This document shows, one piece after another, positions 8,175-17,000 of a stretch of 40,110 nt of DNA. The notes under the pieces were generated by a model, which was given only the letters and a program-made list of their open reading frames with translations, did not search any database and was not told where the DNA came from. Each line of letters begins with the position of its first letter. Within the stretch, counting starts at the first letter, position 1. This DNA is from Anaerolineaceae bacterium (lineage in GTDB: Bacteria; Chloroflexota; Anaerolineae; Anaerolineales; Anaerolineaceae): positions 1-40,110 of the forward strand of contig JAHYJK010000012.1 of assembly GCA_019429225.1 (NCBI GenBank). Reading direction: 5' to 3'. A program made the position numbers and the translations under genes.

Positions 8175-8962
8175 TATGGCATCTCAGATAAATAATTATC
8201 CGGGACGTTTTCTTTGCCAATAAAACATTCAATACCGGCAACGATACCATCCGCAACTAATTCTGGTTGATAACGAATGATTTCTTCATCCAGGTTTAAA
8301 AAACCTGTCTCAATGATTGCTGCTGTTGTGTCACTGCTAATTTCACTGAAGGTGTGATAACTGGTCATATCAGGTGTTATGGTGTTGACGTGAAATTTTA
8401 AACCAGTGATTTCATGATAACGGTGGATTAAGCATTTTTCTAATCTCTCAGATCGATCTTCAAATTGACTTTCAGCAGGGGCTGCCACTTTGAAACCAGT
8501 TGCTTCGTCATTTATGTACTCGCAGGAATCATTGTGAATGGATACCAAAGCCAGTCCAGCATATTGATCTAATCTGGGATCAAATTCTTCTAATAAATCA
8601 ACAGTGTAACTCAAGCCCCTTAATTTTTGGACAACCAGGGTAGCAATTTTTAAATTCGCTTCCATTTCTGTGAAACCATCGGAACAAACTGAACCAGAGT
8701 CATTTCCATAATGTCCAGCCACAATTCCGATTCGGGCAGGAGGTAGTTGAGTAGGTGTGGGGTAGGTGATATTGGATTGTGCCTGCCATATGTCATAAAT
8801 ATTTTGCATCTGATTGGCAAATAAATTGGATGGTGTCCACATGGTAAAAATAGTGGCAGCCAGAACAGCAAATCCAATAATACTTAGAATTGCATTTCCA
8901 GCATGAAAATTATGTTTTACTTTTGGTGTTGATTTTCCATCAATCCGATTACTTTTGAACAT
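8174..8962 (-). CDS. N-acetylmuramoyl-L-alanine amidase (Amidase_3), membrane-anchored
   Basis: 262 residues. A basic N-terminus and one hydrophobic helix (about 23-42) form a signal anchor; a short Pro-rich linker leads to the zinc amidase domain (about 76-250). The expected residues are present: His84 in VAGHYGND, Glu99 in GFTEMEAN, His143 in VSIHND, and catalytic Glu218 in IIETGFL. The enzyme cleaves the bond between N-acetylmuramic acid and the stem peptide, so it splits the wall during division or turnover. It heads a three-gene set with two L,D-transpeptidases and overlaps the first by one base. There is no SD before the ATG; a promoter ends six bases upstream (see 8969-8997), so the mRNA is probably leaderless. 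Confidence 0.88.
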   Translation of the reverse strand: MFKSNRIDGKSTPKVKHNFHAGNAILSIIGFAVLAATIFTMWTPSNLFANQMQNIYDIWQAQSNITYPTPTQLPPARIGIVAGHYGNDSGSVCSDGFTEMEANLKIATLVVQKLRGLSYTVDLLEEFDPRLDQYAGLALVSIHNDSCEYINDEATGFKVAAPAESQFEDRSERLEKCLIHRYHEITGLKFHVNTITPDMTSYHTFSEISSDTTAAIIETGFLNLDEEIIRYQPELVADGIVAGIECFIGKENVPDNYLSEMP

Positions 8963-8968
8963 TTTTAG

Positions 8969-8997
8969 ATAGTACCATTCTTATTTTTTGATTGCAA
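8969..8997 (-). promoter_or_regulatory. Promoter of the amidase/L,D-transpeptidase operon (leaderless)
   Basis: On the minus strand, TTGCAA (8992-8997), 17 bases and TACTAT (8969-8974) form a plausible sigma-70-type promoter. The -10 box ends only six bases before the ATG at 8962, which places the likely transcription start at or next to the start codon. Confidence 0.55.
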
Positions 8998-9073
8998 GCA
9001 AATGAAATAGGCAGAATGAAAAATCCACTCAAAAAAGGTAGACCAAATCTATTATAAATGTACACGAAAAAAG

Positions 9074-9079
9074 TATAAT
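9074..9079 (+). promoter_or_regulatory. Candidate -10 for the flavin reductase/AMMECR1 pair
   Basis: A perfect TATAAT lies about 90 bases upstream of the coding start. A weak -35 match, TTATAA at 9052-9057, stands 16 bases upstream. No other structure is seen in this divergent spacer (8998-9167). Confidence 0.35.
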
Positions 9080-9167
9080 CAAATTTAACAATTTCTTATC
9101 AATAAAAGGTGTCTTTTCATCTTCGTTCAAAGAATACTTAATGAAAAGATATAAGGAAAGGATGAAA

Positions 9168-9659
9168 ATGAGTATTACACCTGAAGAATTAAAACAAGTT
9201 ATGAGAAATTGGACAAGCGGAGTAGCAATTGTTTCGAGCCAATTTCAGGGTATTTTCCATGGGATGACAGTTAATTCTTTTACCTCTGTATCTGTTGAAC
9301 CTCCATTGGTTGTTGTAACGCTGGCGAATAATACTCGTACCTGTGAATTGGTTAAGAAATCACATGAATTTGGGGTGACAATACTTTCTTTACAACAAAA
9401 GGAAATAAGTGATCGTTTTGCAGGAATTATGGGAGAAAATGAAGATCGTTTTGCAAGTCTCGAAACCTTTTCTCTTAGAAGTCCATCATTATTGATTTCT
9501 GGTGGATTGGCATGGGTGGATTGTTCTGTGATTAATGAAATTAACCTGGGAAATTCAACTCTGTTTATTGCAGAAGTAGTGGCTGCAAAGGCTGAACGAG
9601 GAGATCCGTTGTTGTATCACGATCGAGATTATTTTCGATTAGGAGAAAGAAATGAATGA
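9168..9659 (+). CDS. Flavin reductase-like (FMN-binding split-barrel) protein
   Basis: 163 residues from ATG 9168, chosen because AAGGAAAGG (9153-9161) stands six bases upstream; ATG 9141 and ATG 9162 are also in frame. The protein has the pattern of the flavin reductase-like domain: an N-terminal helix EELKQVMRNWTSGVAIVSS, the loop GMTVNSFTSVSVEPPLVVVTL that holds FMN, and the late GSTLFIAEV-like strand (NSTLFIAEVVAAK) with a final YHDRDYFRLG. Members reduce FMN with NAD(P)H and often feed a monooxygenase, but no monooxygenase gene is adjacent. It overlaps the AMMECR1 gene by eight bases, so the two are cotranslated. The physiological partner is unknown. Confidence 0.85.
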   Translation: MSITPEELKQVMRNWTSGVAIVSSQFQGIFHGMTVNSFTSVSVEPPLVVVTLANNTRTCELVKKSHEFGVTILSLQQKEISDRFAGIMGENEDRFASLETFSLRSPSLLISGGLAWVDCSVINEINLGNSTLFIAEVVAAKAERGDPLLYHDRDYFRLGERNE

Positions 9660-10227
9660 GCACTTAACGGACGAGGATAAGAAGATTTTATTGACAGTTG
9701 CGCGGGAGGCAATTGTAAATGCTACACAGAATAAAAAGGTAGATGATCTGGATATTGCTAATTATTCAAAACTACTTCGTGAATATGGTGCTTCTTTTGT
9801 TACTTTACACAAAAAAAGCGATGGACAGTTACGCGGATGTATTGGGGTTTTGGAAGCCTATCAACCGTTGGTAAAGGATGTTCAACATCATGCTGTCGCC
9901 GCAGCGTTGGAAGATTATCGGTTTCCTCCAGTGACATTCAATGAAATTCATAGTCTTAATATTGAAATATCAAGATTAACTGCTCCGGTCAATTTAAAAT
10001 ATGATAATCCAATGGAACTTCCTGCCATGTTAAAACCTGGACTTGATGGAGTGATATTAAAGGATGGATTCCGAAAAGCCACTTTTTTACCACAGGTTTG
10101 GGAACAGCTTCCAGATCCAGAAGAATTCCTGGCACATCTTTGTCGAAAAATGGGGGACCGTCCAGATCGATGGAAATTGAAACTTCTTGAAGTTTCTACC
10201 TATCAGGTTGAAGAATTCCATGAATAA
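9652..10227 (+). CDS. AMMECR1-domain protein (AmmeMemoRadiSam system protein A-like)
   Basis: 191 residues covering a complete AMMECR1 domain. The hallmark LRGCIGVLEAYQPL is at about residues 59-72, followed by ALEDYRFPPVTFNE, the central LKPGLDGVILKDGFRKATFLPQVWEQLPDPEEFLAHLC and a C-terminal LLEVSTYQVEEF strand. The domain is widespread in bacteria, archaea and eukaryotes and often occurs with a Memo protein and a radical SAM enzyme; neither is next to it here. The biochemical role is not established. The ATG follows an AGGAG-like SD within the end of the flavin reductase-like gene and overlaps it by eight bases. A strong terminator follows directly. Confidence 0.9.
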   Translation: MNEHLTDEDKKILLTVAREAIVNATQNKKVDDLDIANYSKLLREYGASFVTLHKKSDGQLRGCIGVLEAYQPLVKDVQHHAVAAALEDYRFPPVTFNEIHSLNIEISRLTAPVNLKYDNPMELPAMLKPGLDGVILKDGFRKATFLPQVWEQLPDPEEFLAHLCRKMGDRPDRWKLKLLEVSTYQVEEFHE

Positions 10228-10261
10228 AAAAATCCCTCAATAATAATTTTGAGGGATTTTT
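10228..10261. terminator. Two-way intrinsic terminator
   Basis: A perfect 13-bp stem (10228-10240 with 10249-10261) closed by an 8-base loop. The GC-rich core TCCCTCA/TGAGGGA is flanked by A-tract and T-tract, so the hairpin can end transcription from the AMMECR1 gene (plus) and from the convergent DUF4013 gene (minus). Confidence 0.88.
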
Positions 10262-10276
10262 AACGCGAATGAGATG

Positions 10277-10930
10277 TTAGAGTGTTTTTAAGCCTTTTGC
10301 TTCTAAGTAACCCTGGCCATAGAAATGTCCCATGATTGCGAATGAATAAGGTACAGTTACTAAAATTCCAATACCACAGGCTATCGATCCTAATGAAGCA
10401 ACAAAACTGGCTGCCAGTGTACCTCCGAGAATCAGTAAATAGGTAACAAGATTGTTCTTCACCATTCTAAAGACCTCTGCGAAGGCAAGACCAGCCCCGA
10501 TAGAATCTTCTACAGCAACTCTAGCATAAGCAGCTGGAAGTATTAATCCCATGACGATTCCATATAAAAGCATTAAGAAACCAAAACAAATGCCAGCAAT
10601 TGCAACAACAACTGCCATAGATTGTTCTCCACTATCTGAAGCAACTAAACCCAAAATGAGGATTGGCAAATAAAAAAGTATCATTGGAATCGCATAGACA
10701 AGGCCAACCACCCATGCTTTGAACCCACGACCTAAATCTGCCCCAAATTCCATGTTTGGTAATGGACTTGGGTTATTTCTAATAACGTTCAATGTAACTT
10801 TTAATGCCCATCCCAGCAAAAAAATCTGGCCAACAATAGGAATGAGTAAACCAATTAATCCAGGGATGATAATTTTCTTGAACCATTCTGGATCCTGAAA
10901 AACAAAAGTAAACGCATCTGCAAATTTCAT
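10277..10930 (-). CDS. DUF4013-family membrane protein
   Basis: 217 residues. Six or so hydrophobic segments are visible (about 20-45, 73-98, 103-130 and three more to the C-terminus), with the N-terminal stretch MKFADAFTFVFQDPEWFKKIIIPGLIGLLIPIVG split here into its parts: a short amphipathic start ending in PEWFKK and a Pro/Gly-rich first helix. The GxL-rich LPAAYARVAVEDSIGAGL segment and the overall layout match DUF4013 proteins. Function is unknown. An AGGAG SD lies eight bases before the ATG. The gene lies 122 bases downstream of the cyclic-di-AMP-receptor pair and may be in the same transcript, though the gap is large enough for its own promoter. Confidence 0.75.
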   Translation of the reverse strand: MKFADAFTFVFQDPEWFKKIIIPGLIGLLIPIVGQIFLLGWALKVTLNVIRNNPSPLPNMEFGADLGRGFKAWVVGLVYAIPMILFYLPILILGLVASDSGEQSMAVVVAIAGICFGFLMLLYGIVMGLILPAAYARVAVEDSIGAGLAFAEVFRMVKNNLVTYLLILGGTLAASFVASLGSIACGIGILVTVPYSFAIMGHFYGQGYLEAKGLKTL

Positions 10931-11052
10931 ATTCCCTACTCCTTATTTTATAATGAATGAATTGATTAATTTTATAATACAATTTTTGTGCCAAAACAGT
11001 GAAGATTGATGAAGAATCATTTTTCAATTTTTTAACATTATAAAAAGGAAAA

Positions 11053-11319
11053 TTAAAAATGTGTAAAATGATTCACGTTGAGAACGAATAAGGTTGCACG
11101 TTTTTGTGCAGGATCATCTGCTGGTTCCAGATTCGTTCTAATGACCTCCATCGCCTGATCCACTTTATCATCTTCTACTCCAATAAACAGTGTTGAATTT
11201 CCCCGTCTGAGAAAGCCACCTGTGGACGCAATGTGTGTAACACGGAATTCTGCTGAGGTTAAGGCGGTTGAAACAGGATTTGTATCTCGATCACGAACGA
11301 TAGCAATTATCATTTTCAT
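11053..11319 (-). CDS. PII-like cyclic-di-AMP receptor homologue (DarA/PstA, DUF970)
   Basis: 88 residues, somewhat shorter than typical DarA/PstA (about 105-110). The core is present: MKMIIAIVRDRD start, the loop HIASTGGFLRRGNSTLFIGVEDDKVD, where STGGFLRRGN is the ligand-binding segment of this family, and the LFVLNVNHFTHF C-terminal strand. Known members form trimers that bind cyclic di-AMP at subunit interfaces and signal through flexible loops. The large B-loop is reduced here. GAGGAG stands nine bases before the ATG. It follows a second, longer homologue after two bases, so the two could form mixed trimers (inference). Confidence 0.85.
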   Translation of the reverse strand: MKMIIAIVRDRDTNPVSTALTSAEFRVTHIASTGGFLRRGNSTLFIGVEDDKVDQAMEVIRTNLEPADDPAQKRATLFVLNVNHFTHF

Positions 11320-11321
11320 GG

Positions 11322-11666
11322 TTATATCTCCTCAAAGTGTTCAACATCTAATGCAAAAATATTCGCTCCACCAATCGTAATGGGTGTTGGTGCCGGTAGA
11401 GGTAATGGTGCACTTTCTAGAGGTACCGCAATATATTCCACACGTTGACGACAGGTTTTCTTTAAAGTCTGCAATACAACTTCTTCCTTCTCAGCTGGTA
11501 AGCCTAAGAATAAGGTTGCATTTCTTCTGCCTAAAAATCCCCCTGTGCTGGCTAAGCGTGTTATGTGAATATTCAATTTCTCTAATGCACTTTCAGCGTG
11601 GTCAACATCCTGTGACTGAATTACAGCCATTAGCAGAGTATCTGGGGCTTTTATTTGAGAATTCAT
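11322..11666 (-). CDS. Second PII-like cyclic-di-AMP receptor homologue (DUF970)
   Basis: 114 residues. It has the same core as its neighbour: TLLMAVIQSQDVDHAESAL, ITRLASTGGFLGRRNATLFLGL and the final ANIFALDVEHFEEI strand. It also carries a Pro-rich loop (PLESAPLPLPAPTPITIGG, about 83-101) where the neighbour is short. Two adjacent, unequal copies suggest a gene duplication followed by divergence. An AAGG SD precedes the ATG. The gene follows the glycosidase-like gene by 17 bases. No diadenylate cyclase gene is in the window, so cyclic di-AMP signalling is inferred from the receptor family only. Confidence 0.83.
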   Translation of the reverse strand: MNSQIKAPDTLLMAVIQSQDVDHAESALEKLNIHITRLASTGGFLGRRNATLFLGLPAEKEEVVLQTLKKTCRQRVEYIAVPLESAPLPLPAPTPITIGGANIFALDVEHFEEI

Positions 11667-11683
11667 TCTTGATCCTTTCTTAT

Positions 11684-14047
11684 CTAGGATGGGATCTTAA
11701 TTTTTTGATAATTATTCGTCTTAAGTTCAATATTTTTTCCACCAGAAGTAATGATTGTATGTCCTTTTTGTGAGCAAACTACCTGAAGTCCACGATAAAA
11801 AATTTTAACTTCCTTTTTAAAGACACTTGTACCCAAAAATTCAATTTCATTATCTGTCCAGCGATGAATGCCAATTAATCTAAAAAAGATTTTCAATGGA
11901 ATCATCCCATTAATTATATTATATTCACCTTTGCAAGTTCCATCATTGGCATCATATAGTTTAAAGAATTTTTTAGATAATCGCAAATTTTTAATAACCA
12001 CTTTCATTAAGTTAATAAAAACCTTCTTTGACAGATCTAATTGTTGGTTTTCAATCAGCCCTCCCAATATGAGTGAATTCAAAGGCAAATCCACTGAATT
12101 TGTGCGGGTTTTAATGCTTGACTGATATTTCTTTGGAAGCAATGAAAGCCCAAAATTACTCAAAAATTCCTTTTCCAGCCAGTGCTCTACCATTTGCTGG
12201 ATACGTTTTTTGTTGTTATCCATTATTAATATAGGGTGAAAGCAACTCAAATCCATCATCGTATACTGTGATGTGCTGATTTCTACTGAATTATCATCAG
12301 GAAGCGCAAAGATATTTATGGAGGATATACTCTCAAACACATTTTCAGTAGTAAAAATTCCTGTTGTGGTACTCCAATTGAAATTCTTTGGCTTTATAAT
12401 TTCAAGAATTTCTTGACTTTCAAGCATTCCTCTTATCTCGACAGTGATTTTTCTGGAAAGTTCAGGGTGGGTAATTACCCGTACAGTCAACCTTTGGGGT
12501 GATCGCAGTTTCTTCTCCAAATTATGATTGCCCGAACCATTTTTTTTCAGGATCAAGACTTTTCCTGGTGTTTTTTTGGTTTGAAGATCTCGATAAGCAA
12601 AATAATTTTGTTTGGGATTCCAGGAATCGTTAATAGATTTTTTTAAATTAGTTATTTGATCTTCTACCCAATTTCTTTCTGGAAAATCAATCTTGAAATG
12701 ATCAGCAATCTGTAAACATTTTTCACATTCTACTGCTAATAGACTGGTGAGAAATGGTGATTCAATCCAGCGGGCATTAATTCCGTTGCCATCTTTTTCC
12801 CATTGGTTATGAATCGGTAAATCTTCGTATAAAGATTGCAAAGCATTTTCCCAATGAGGGGTGGAGTAATCTATAGAAAAGGATAACCAATATTTTAAAT
12901 AGGAGACCAATGTTTTTAGATATGAAATTGATAAATCTTTAGATCTTCGATAATCAAGTATTTCTTGAGCGATTGTTGCTAAGATGGGAAAAGCATGAAA
13001 TCGAGCATGAAAATTTGAAGGGTTTGAATGGTTCGGAACGAAGCCATCTTCCCTTTGAAAATTCATAAACTCTTCAAATACATCCTGAATCAAATTGTGA
13101 TGTGTTGGTAAAACTTGCAGAAAGTACCATAATTGAATTGGTGAAATTCCTTCATTATTTCGTTTTTTTGCTGCTTCTGATTGATATATCGTTTTTTCAG
13201 GATGTCGGCTCTGAATCATAGAAAGTTTTTGTTTTTCTTCCGAATCTCTGACAATTAATTGTTTGGCAGAATTCTGGCTAGAAAGCAATGCATTATCCCA
13301 TTCAGTATTTCCGGTGTCAAAAAAGAAGAAATCTCTTTGATGAAATAATTTATTTCGTGTTACCTCTTTATCAAAATCTAAGGCATGATAATCTATTACT
13401 CTTTTCAGGGATTGGAATTTATCTTGTTCAAATGCCAGACACCACTTGAATTGGTGAGTTGAACCTGAATCAATCTCAAAATTACTTGCGATGGATGGTT
13501 GCCCCAGTTTTCCGGGTTGTGAAAGTCCACTGAGGTAAAACATCGGGTATAGATCCTTCGTTTTTCCTGATAAGACAAAATATAATTCAGATTGCATTCC
13601 TTTCATCTGTTCGCCTTCGGATAAAGGCTTTAAAGAAACAAGATATTGAAGGTTGCCAGAAAATTTCTGTGAAGATTTGTTGTGAATGGAAACCTGGCCT
13701 AAAATGGAATGCGAATTTGATATGAAATATTCTAAACTGAAATGAATTCCTGCGAAAACTTCAGCAGAAATATTCGTGTAATTAGGCAAAATCTCGGTTA
13801 TGTTTGGTTCTTTTTCGAATTGCTTAAGGTTTATTCTACTTTCATTAAGATTTGAGAAAATTGGTGTAATTCTCAGACTTAATGCCTGTAAACCAAGTGT
13901 GCTGTAAAGAGAAATTCCACCTAACTCACCCCCTTCATATTGAATTTCCCAGGTATTATCAAATGAAATTTCCTCCTCCGAGCGTTGGGAATCATTTACA
14001 AGAATCAAACTAAAAGGGTCTTGTGGAGCAATATTTAAAGAAAACAT
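11684..14047 (-). CDS. Six-hairpin (MGH1/GH63-like) glycosidase-type protein
   Basis: 787 residues, cytoplasmic by the lack of a signal peptide. The N-terminal third (about 1-240) is beta-rich. The remainder has the alpha/alpha toroid pattern of the six-hairpin glycosidases: a helix pair near 300-340 ending in FQREDGFVPNH, a PILATIAQEIL helix, the WIESPFLTSLLAVECEKCLQIADHF helix and the NDSWNPKQNYFAYRD segment, then PLNSLILGGL and a late YNIINGMIPLKIFFRLIGI. This order is that of MGH1/GH63 enzymes and glycogen-debranching-type proteins. A beta-rich insert (about 505-600) interrupts the toroid. I could not identify the catalytic acids with certainty, so the substrate, and even activity, are open. 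It heads the group with the two cyclic-di-AMP receptor homologues. Confidence 0.65.
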   Translation of the reverse strand: MFSLNIAPQDPFSLILVNDSQRSEEEISFDNTWEIQYEGGELGGISLYSTLGLQALSLRITPIFSNLNESRINLKQFEKEPNITEILPNYTNISAEVFAGIHFSLEYFISNSHSILGQVSIHNKSSQKFSGNLQYLVSLKPLSEGEQMKGMQSELYFVLSGKTKDLYPMFYLSGLSQPGKLGQPSIASNFEIDSGSTHQFKWCLAFEQDKFQSLKRVIDYHALDFDKEVTRNKLFHQRDFFFFDTGNTEWDNALLSSQNSAKQLIVRDSEEKQKLSMIQSRHPEKTIYQSEAAKKRNNEGISPIQLWYFLQVLPTHHNLIQDVFEEFMNFQREDGFVPNHSNPSNFHARFHAFPILATIAQEILDYRRSKDLSISYLKTLVSYLKYWLSFSIDYSTPHWENALQSLYEDLPIHNQWEKDGNGINARWIESPFLTSLLAVECEKCLQIADHFKIDFPERNWVEDQITNLKKSINDSWNPKQNYFAYRDLQTKKTPGKVLILKKNGSGNHNLEKKLRSPQRLTVRVITHPELSRKITVEIRGMLESQEILEIIKPKNFNWSTTTGIFTTENVFESISSINIFALPDDNSVEISTSQYTMMDLSCFHPILIMDNNKKRIQQMVEHWLEKEFLSNFGLSLLPKKYQSSIKTRTNSVDLPLNSLILGGLIENQQLDLSKKVFINLMKVVIKNLRLSKKFFKLYDANDGTCKGEYNIINGMIPLKIFFRLIGIHRWTDNEIEFLGTSVFKKEVKIFYRGLQVVCSQKGHTIITSGGKNIELKTNNYQKIKIPS

Positions 14048-14082
14048 AGCCTGATTGTAAAGGGAGAGTTATTCGAGGTCAA

Positions 14083-17000
14083 ATGAAATATGCTAGAATA
14101 ACAAAAGAATTTACTTATAAGATAGCTTTGGAAAATATTATGGAAAATGACCGACCAAATCAAAGTAATTCAAATAAAGACGATCCAGCGGATCGATTGA
14201 AAAAATTAATTGCATCACAAAAAGATAATGACGCATCTTTGGAAGAAACAGCGCCTAAACGCAAAACTAATTTGGAAATTGACCGAGATGCTCCAAACCA
14301 GGTTGAAAAAGATGAACATGGCGAGGTTGAAGATCGACACCCAACTGGGGACCCCGAGTCCACAGCAGGGTGGTATTCGAATGATTTATTGGAGTTAGAA
14401 AGTGAACAATCAATTTCGTCTGACAAAATTAATGAAATAGTTTCTGAAAATGTTGATGATAATCAGGGTTGGCAAAACGAATCTACCAATCAGGAGCAAG
14501 ACGAAAATCAACTTTCAAGGGATGATCTTGAAAAGGCGAGTGATCTTGAGAATAACTCTGTGACAATTCCAATTGATGATTCAAAAAAGACTCCAATGAC
14601 ATCCAAAAAGGAGACTCCAAAAGCAATTGAATATCAAACTACACCATTAGAAGAAGAAATAGAAAAAACACCTCCACGCCCTATCAGATCGTATACACCT
14701 TCAACGATCCACACACCAGTGATCCCACCACCACCTGGAGCGACACAACCCATTCTTCCGAATAAAACAAATGTCAATGATACCCAGGCAACAAGGGTTT
14801 CTCCAGCAGCCTATCGAAATACGCAACAAAACTTGACAACACAGCGACCCTCCAACTTTCAAACCGCTCCAACAAAATCAATAAAAAGCAAAAAGATAAA
14901 ACCACCAAAACCTCCTAAATCTTCAAATGGAGGTGATTTTCAACAAGCCTGGGGGTGTTTTATCCGCATGGTGCTGATTGGATTATTCATCGTAGTGTTT
15001 ATTGTGATTGCAGCTGGATCTTTTGGTGTCTACCAATACTATAAAATAGCTCAAGCACTTCCTCCGGTAGAGGAATTAAGAGAAAAAGCAGCGAAATTTG
15101 AAACAACACGTATTCTTGACCGCGATGGAAACACAATTTATGAAATTATTGATCCAAATGCTGGTCGAAGAACGTATGTGCCCTTAGAGAAAATCTCACC
15201 TTACTTAATTGCAGCGACCATCGCAACAGAAGATAAAGAATATTACAACCATCCTGGATTTGATCCGGTGGCTGTTGCGCGTGCTTTCTGGCAAAATTAC
15301 ACATCTGGCGATATTGTTTCGGGGGCTTCCACTATTACACAACAATTAGCTCGCATGCTCCTTCTGGACGATACTGAAAGATACACACGTACTTATGAGC
15401 GAAAAACCAGAGAAATCGTTCTGGCTGCTGAAATTACTCGTAAATATTCCAAAGAAGAAATTCTTGAGATTTTTCTGAATGAAAACAATTATGGAAATCT
15501 TGCGTATGGTGTCCAGGCTGCTGCAGAAACATATTTTAATACTTCCGCGGAAAGGTTGACTTTGTCGCAGGCTTCTTTCCTGGCAGGTTTGCCACAAGCA
15601 CCAGCTGTGTATGATATTTACACCAATCGGGAAGCTACGTTAACCAGACAAAAACAAGTTTTAATATTAATGTATGAGCTTTCTCAGGAAAAGAATTGCA
15701 TTTACGTGAGCACAAATCTGGAAAGAGTCTGTGTAAATGAAATTGCCAATGCTGCCCAGGAAATTGAATTTTATGAATTTAAACCCCATGACTATAGCAT
15801 GATCCATCCACACTGGGTAAATTACATTCGCACTCAGCTGGAAAGCCAGTTTGATCCCCAAACCATTTATCGTTCTGGTTTTACTGTTTATACTACCCTG
15901 GATCCAGTTATTCAAAATAAACTTCAATCTGTAATAGAAACTCAAATTGCCGGGTTGGCTGATAAAAATGCAACCAGTGGGGCCGGTGTTGTTATTCGCC
16001 CATCGACTGGTGAAATTTTAGCAATGGTAGGATCAGCGGATTTTTATAAAGAAAGTATTTCTGGTCAGGTCAATATGGCCTTAGCCCCACGTCAACCAGG
16101 TTCATCCATAAAACCTTTGGTATATCTGGCTGCCTTTGAAAAAGGTTGGACGCCTGCTATATTAATTTGGGATGTCCCGAGTGAGTTTCCGCCATCTGGC
16201 AATCCGAATGATCCTCGTGAACCTTATAAGCCTGTTAATTATGATAATCGTTTTCATGGACCAGTGACAGTTCGGTCAGCATTGGCAAATTCATTTAATA
16301 TTCCTGCTGTCAAAGCTTTGGATTTTGTGGGAATTTATGATAATCCCGCTACAGCTCATCCAGATGGTTTCGTTGACTTTGCTAAAAGAATGGGAATATC
16401 AACGTTGACAAGAGAAGATTATGGTATGTCATTATCGCTGGGTGGGGGAGATGTTACGCTGCTGGAATTGACCAATGTTTACGCAACAATTGCCAACACA
16501 GGAAACCAGATTCCTCCTGTTGCCATTACAAAAATCGTCGATCATCTAGGCAGCATAGTGTATGAATATCAGAATCCAACACCAAATCGCGTAATACGAG
16601 AGGAACACGCTTATTTGATCAGCTCGATTATGTCCGATAATCAAGCCCGAACACCTATGTTTGGTGCCAATTCAATCCTGAATCTTCCTTTCCAGGTAGC
16701 TGTCAAGACAGGGACCACCAATGATTTTCGCGATAACTGGACATTAGGATTCACACCGGATGTTGCCGTTGGAATCTGGGTTGGTAATGCGGACTATACG
16801 CCAATGATCGATACCAGTGGATTAACCGGAGCAGCCCCAATCTGGGCTGAAACGATGCAATTTGCTGTAAACCGGTTGGTTGGTAATAATTCTGCCAGTT
16901 TTGTGCGACCTGCGGGAATTGTGGATAAAATCATTTGCACGATTTCAGGAACCGAACCTTCTGAGTGGTGTCCCAATCAAAGAACTGAAATTTTTGCATT

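Noticed and set aside
11868-12125. 85-codon plus-strand frame inside the glycosidase-like gene
   Set aside because: Antisense shadow without SD or family match.
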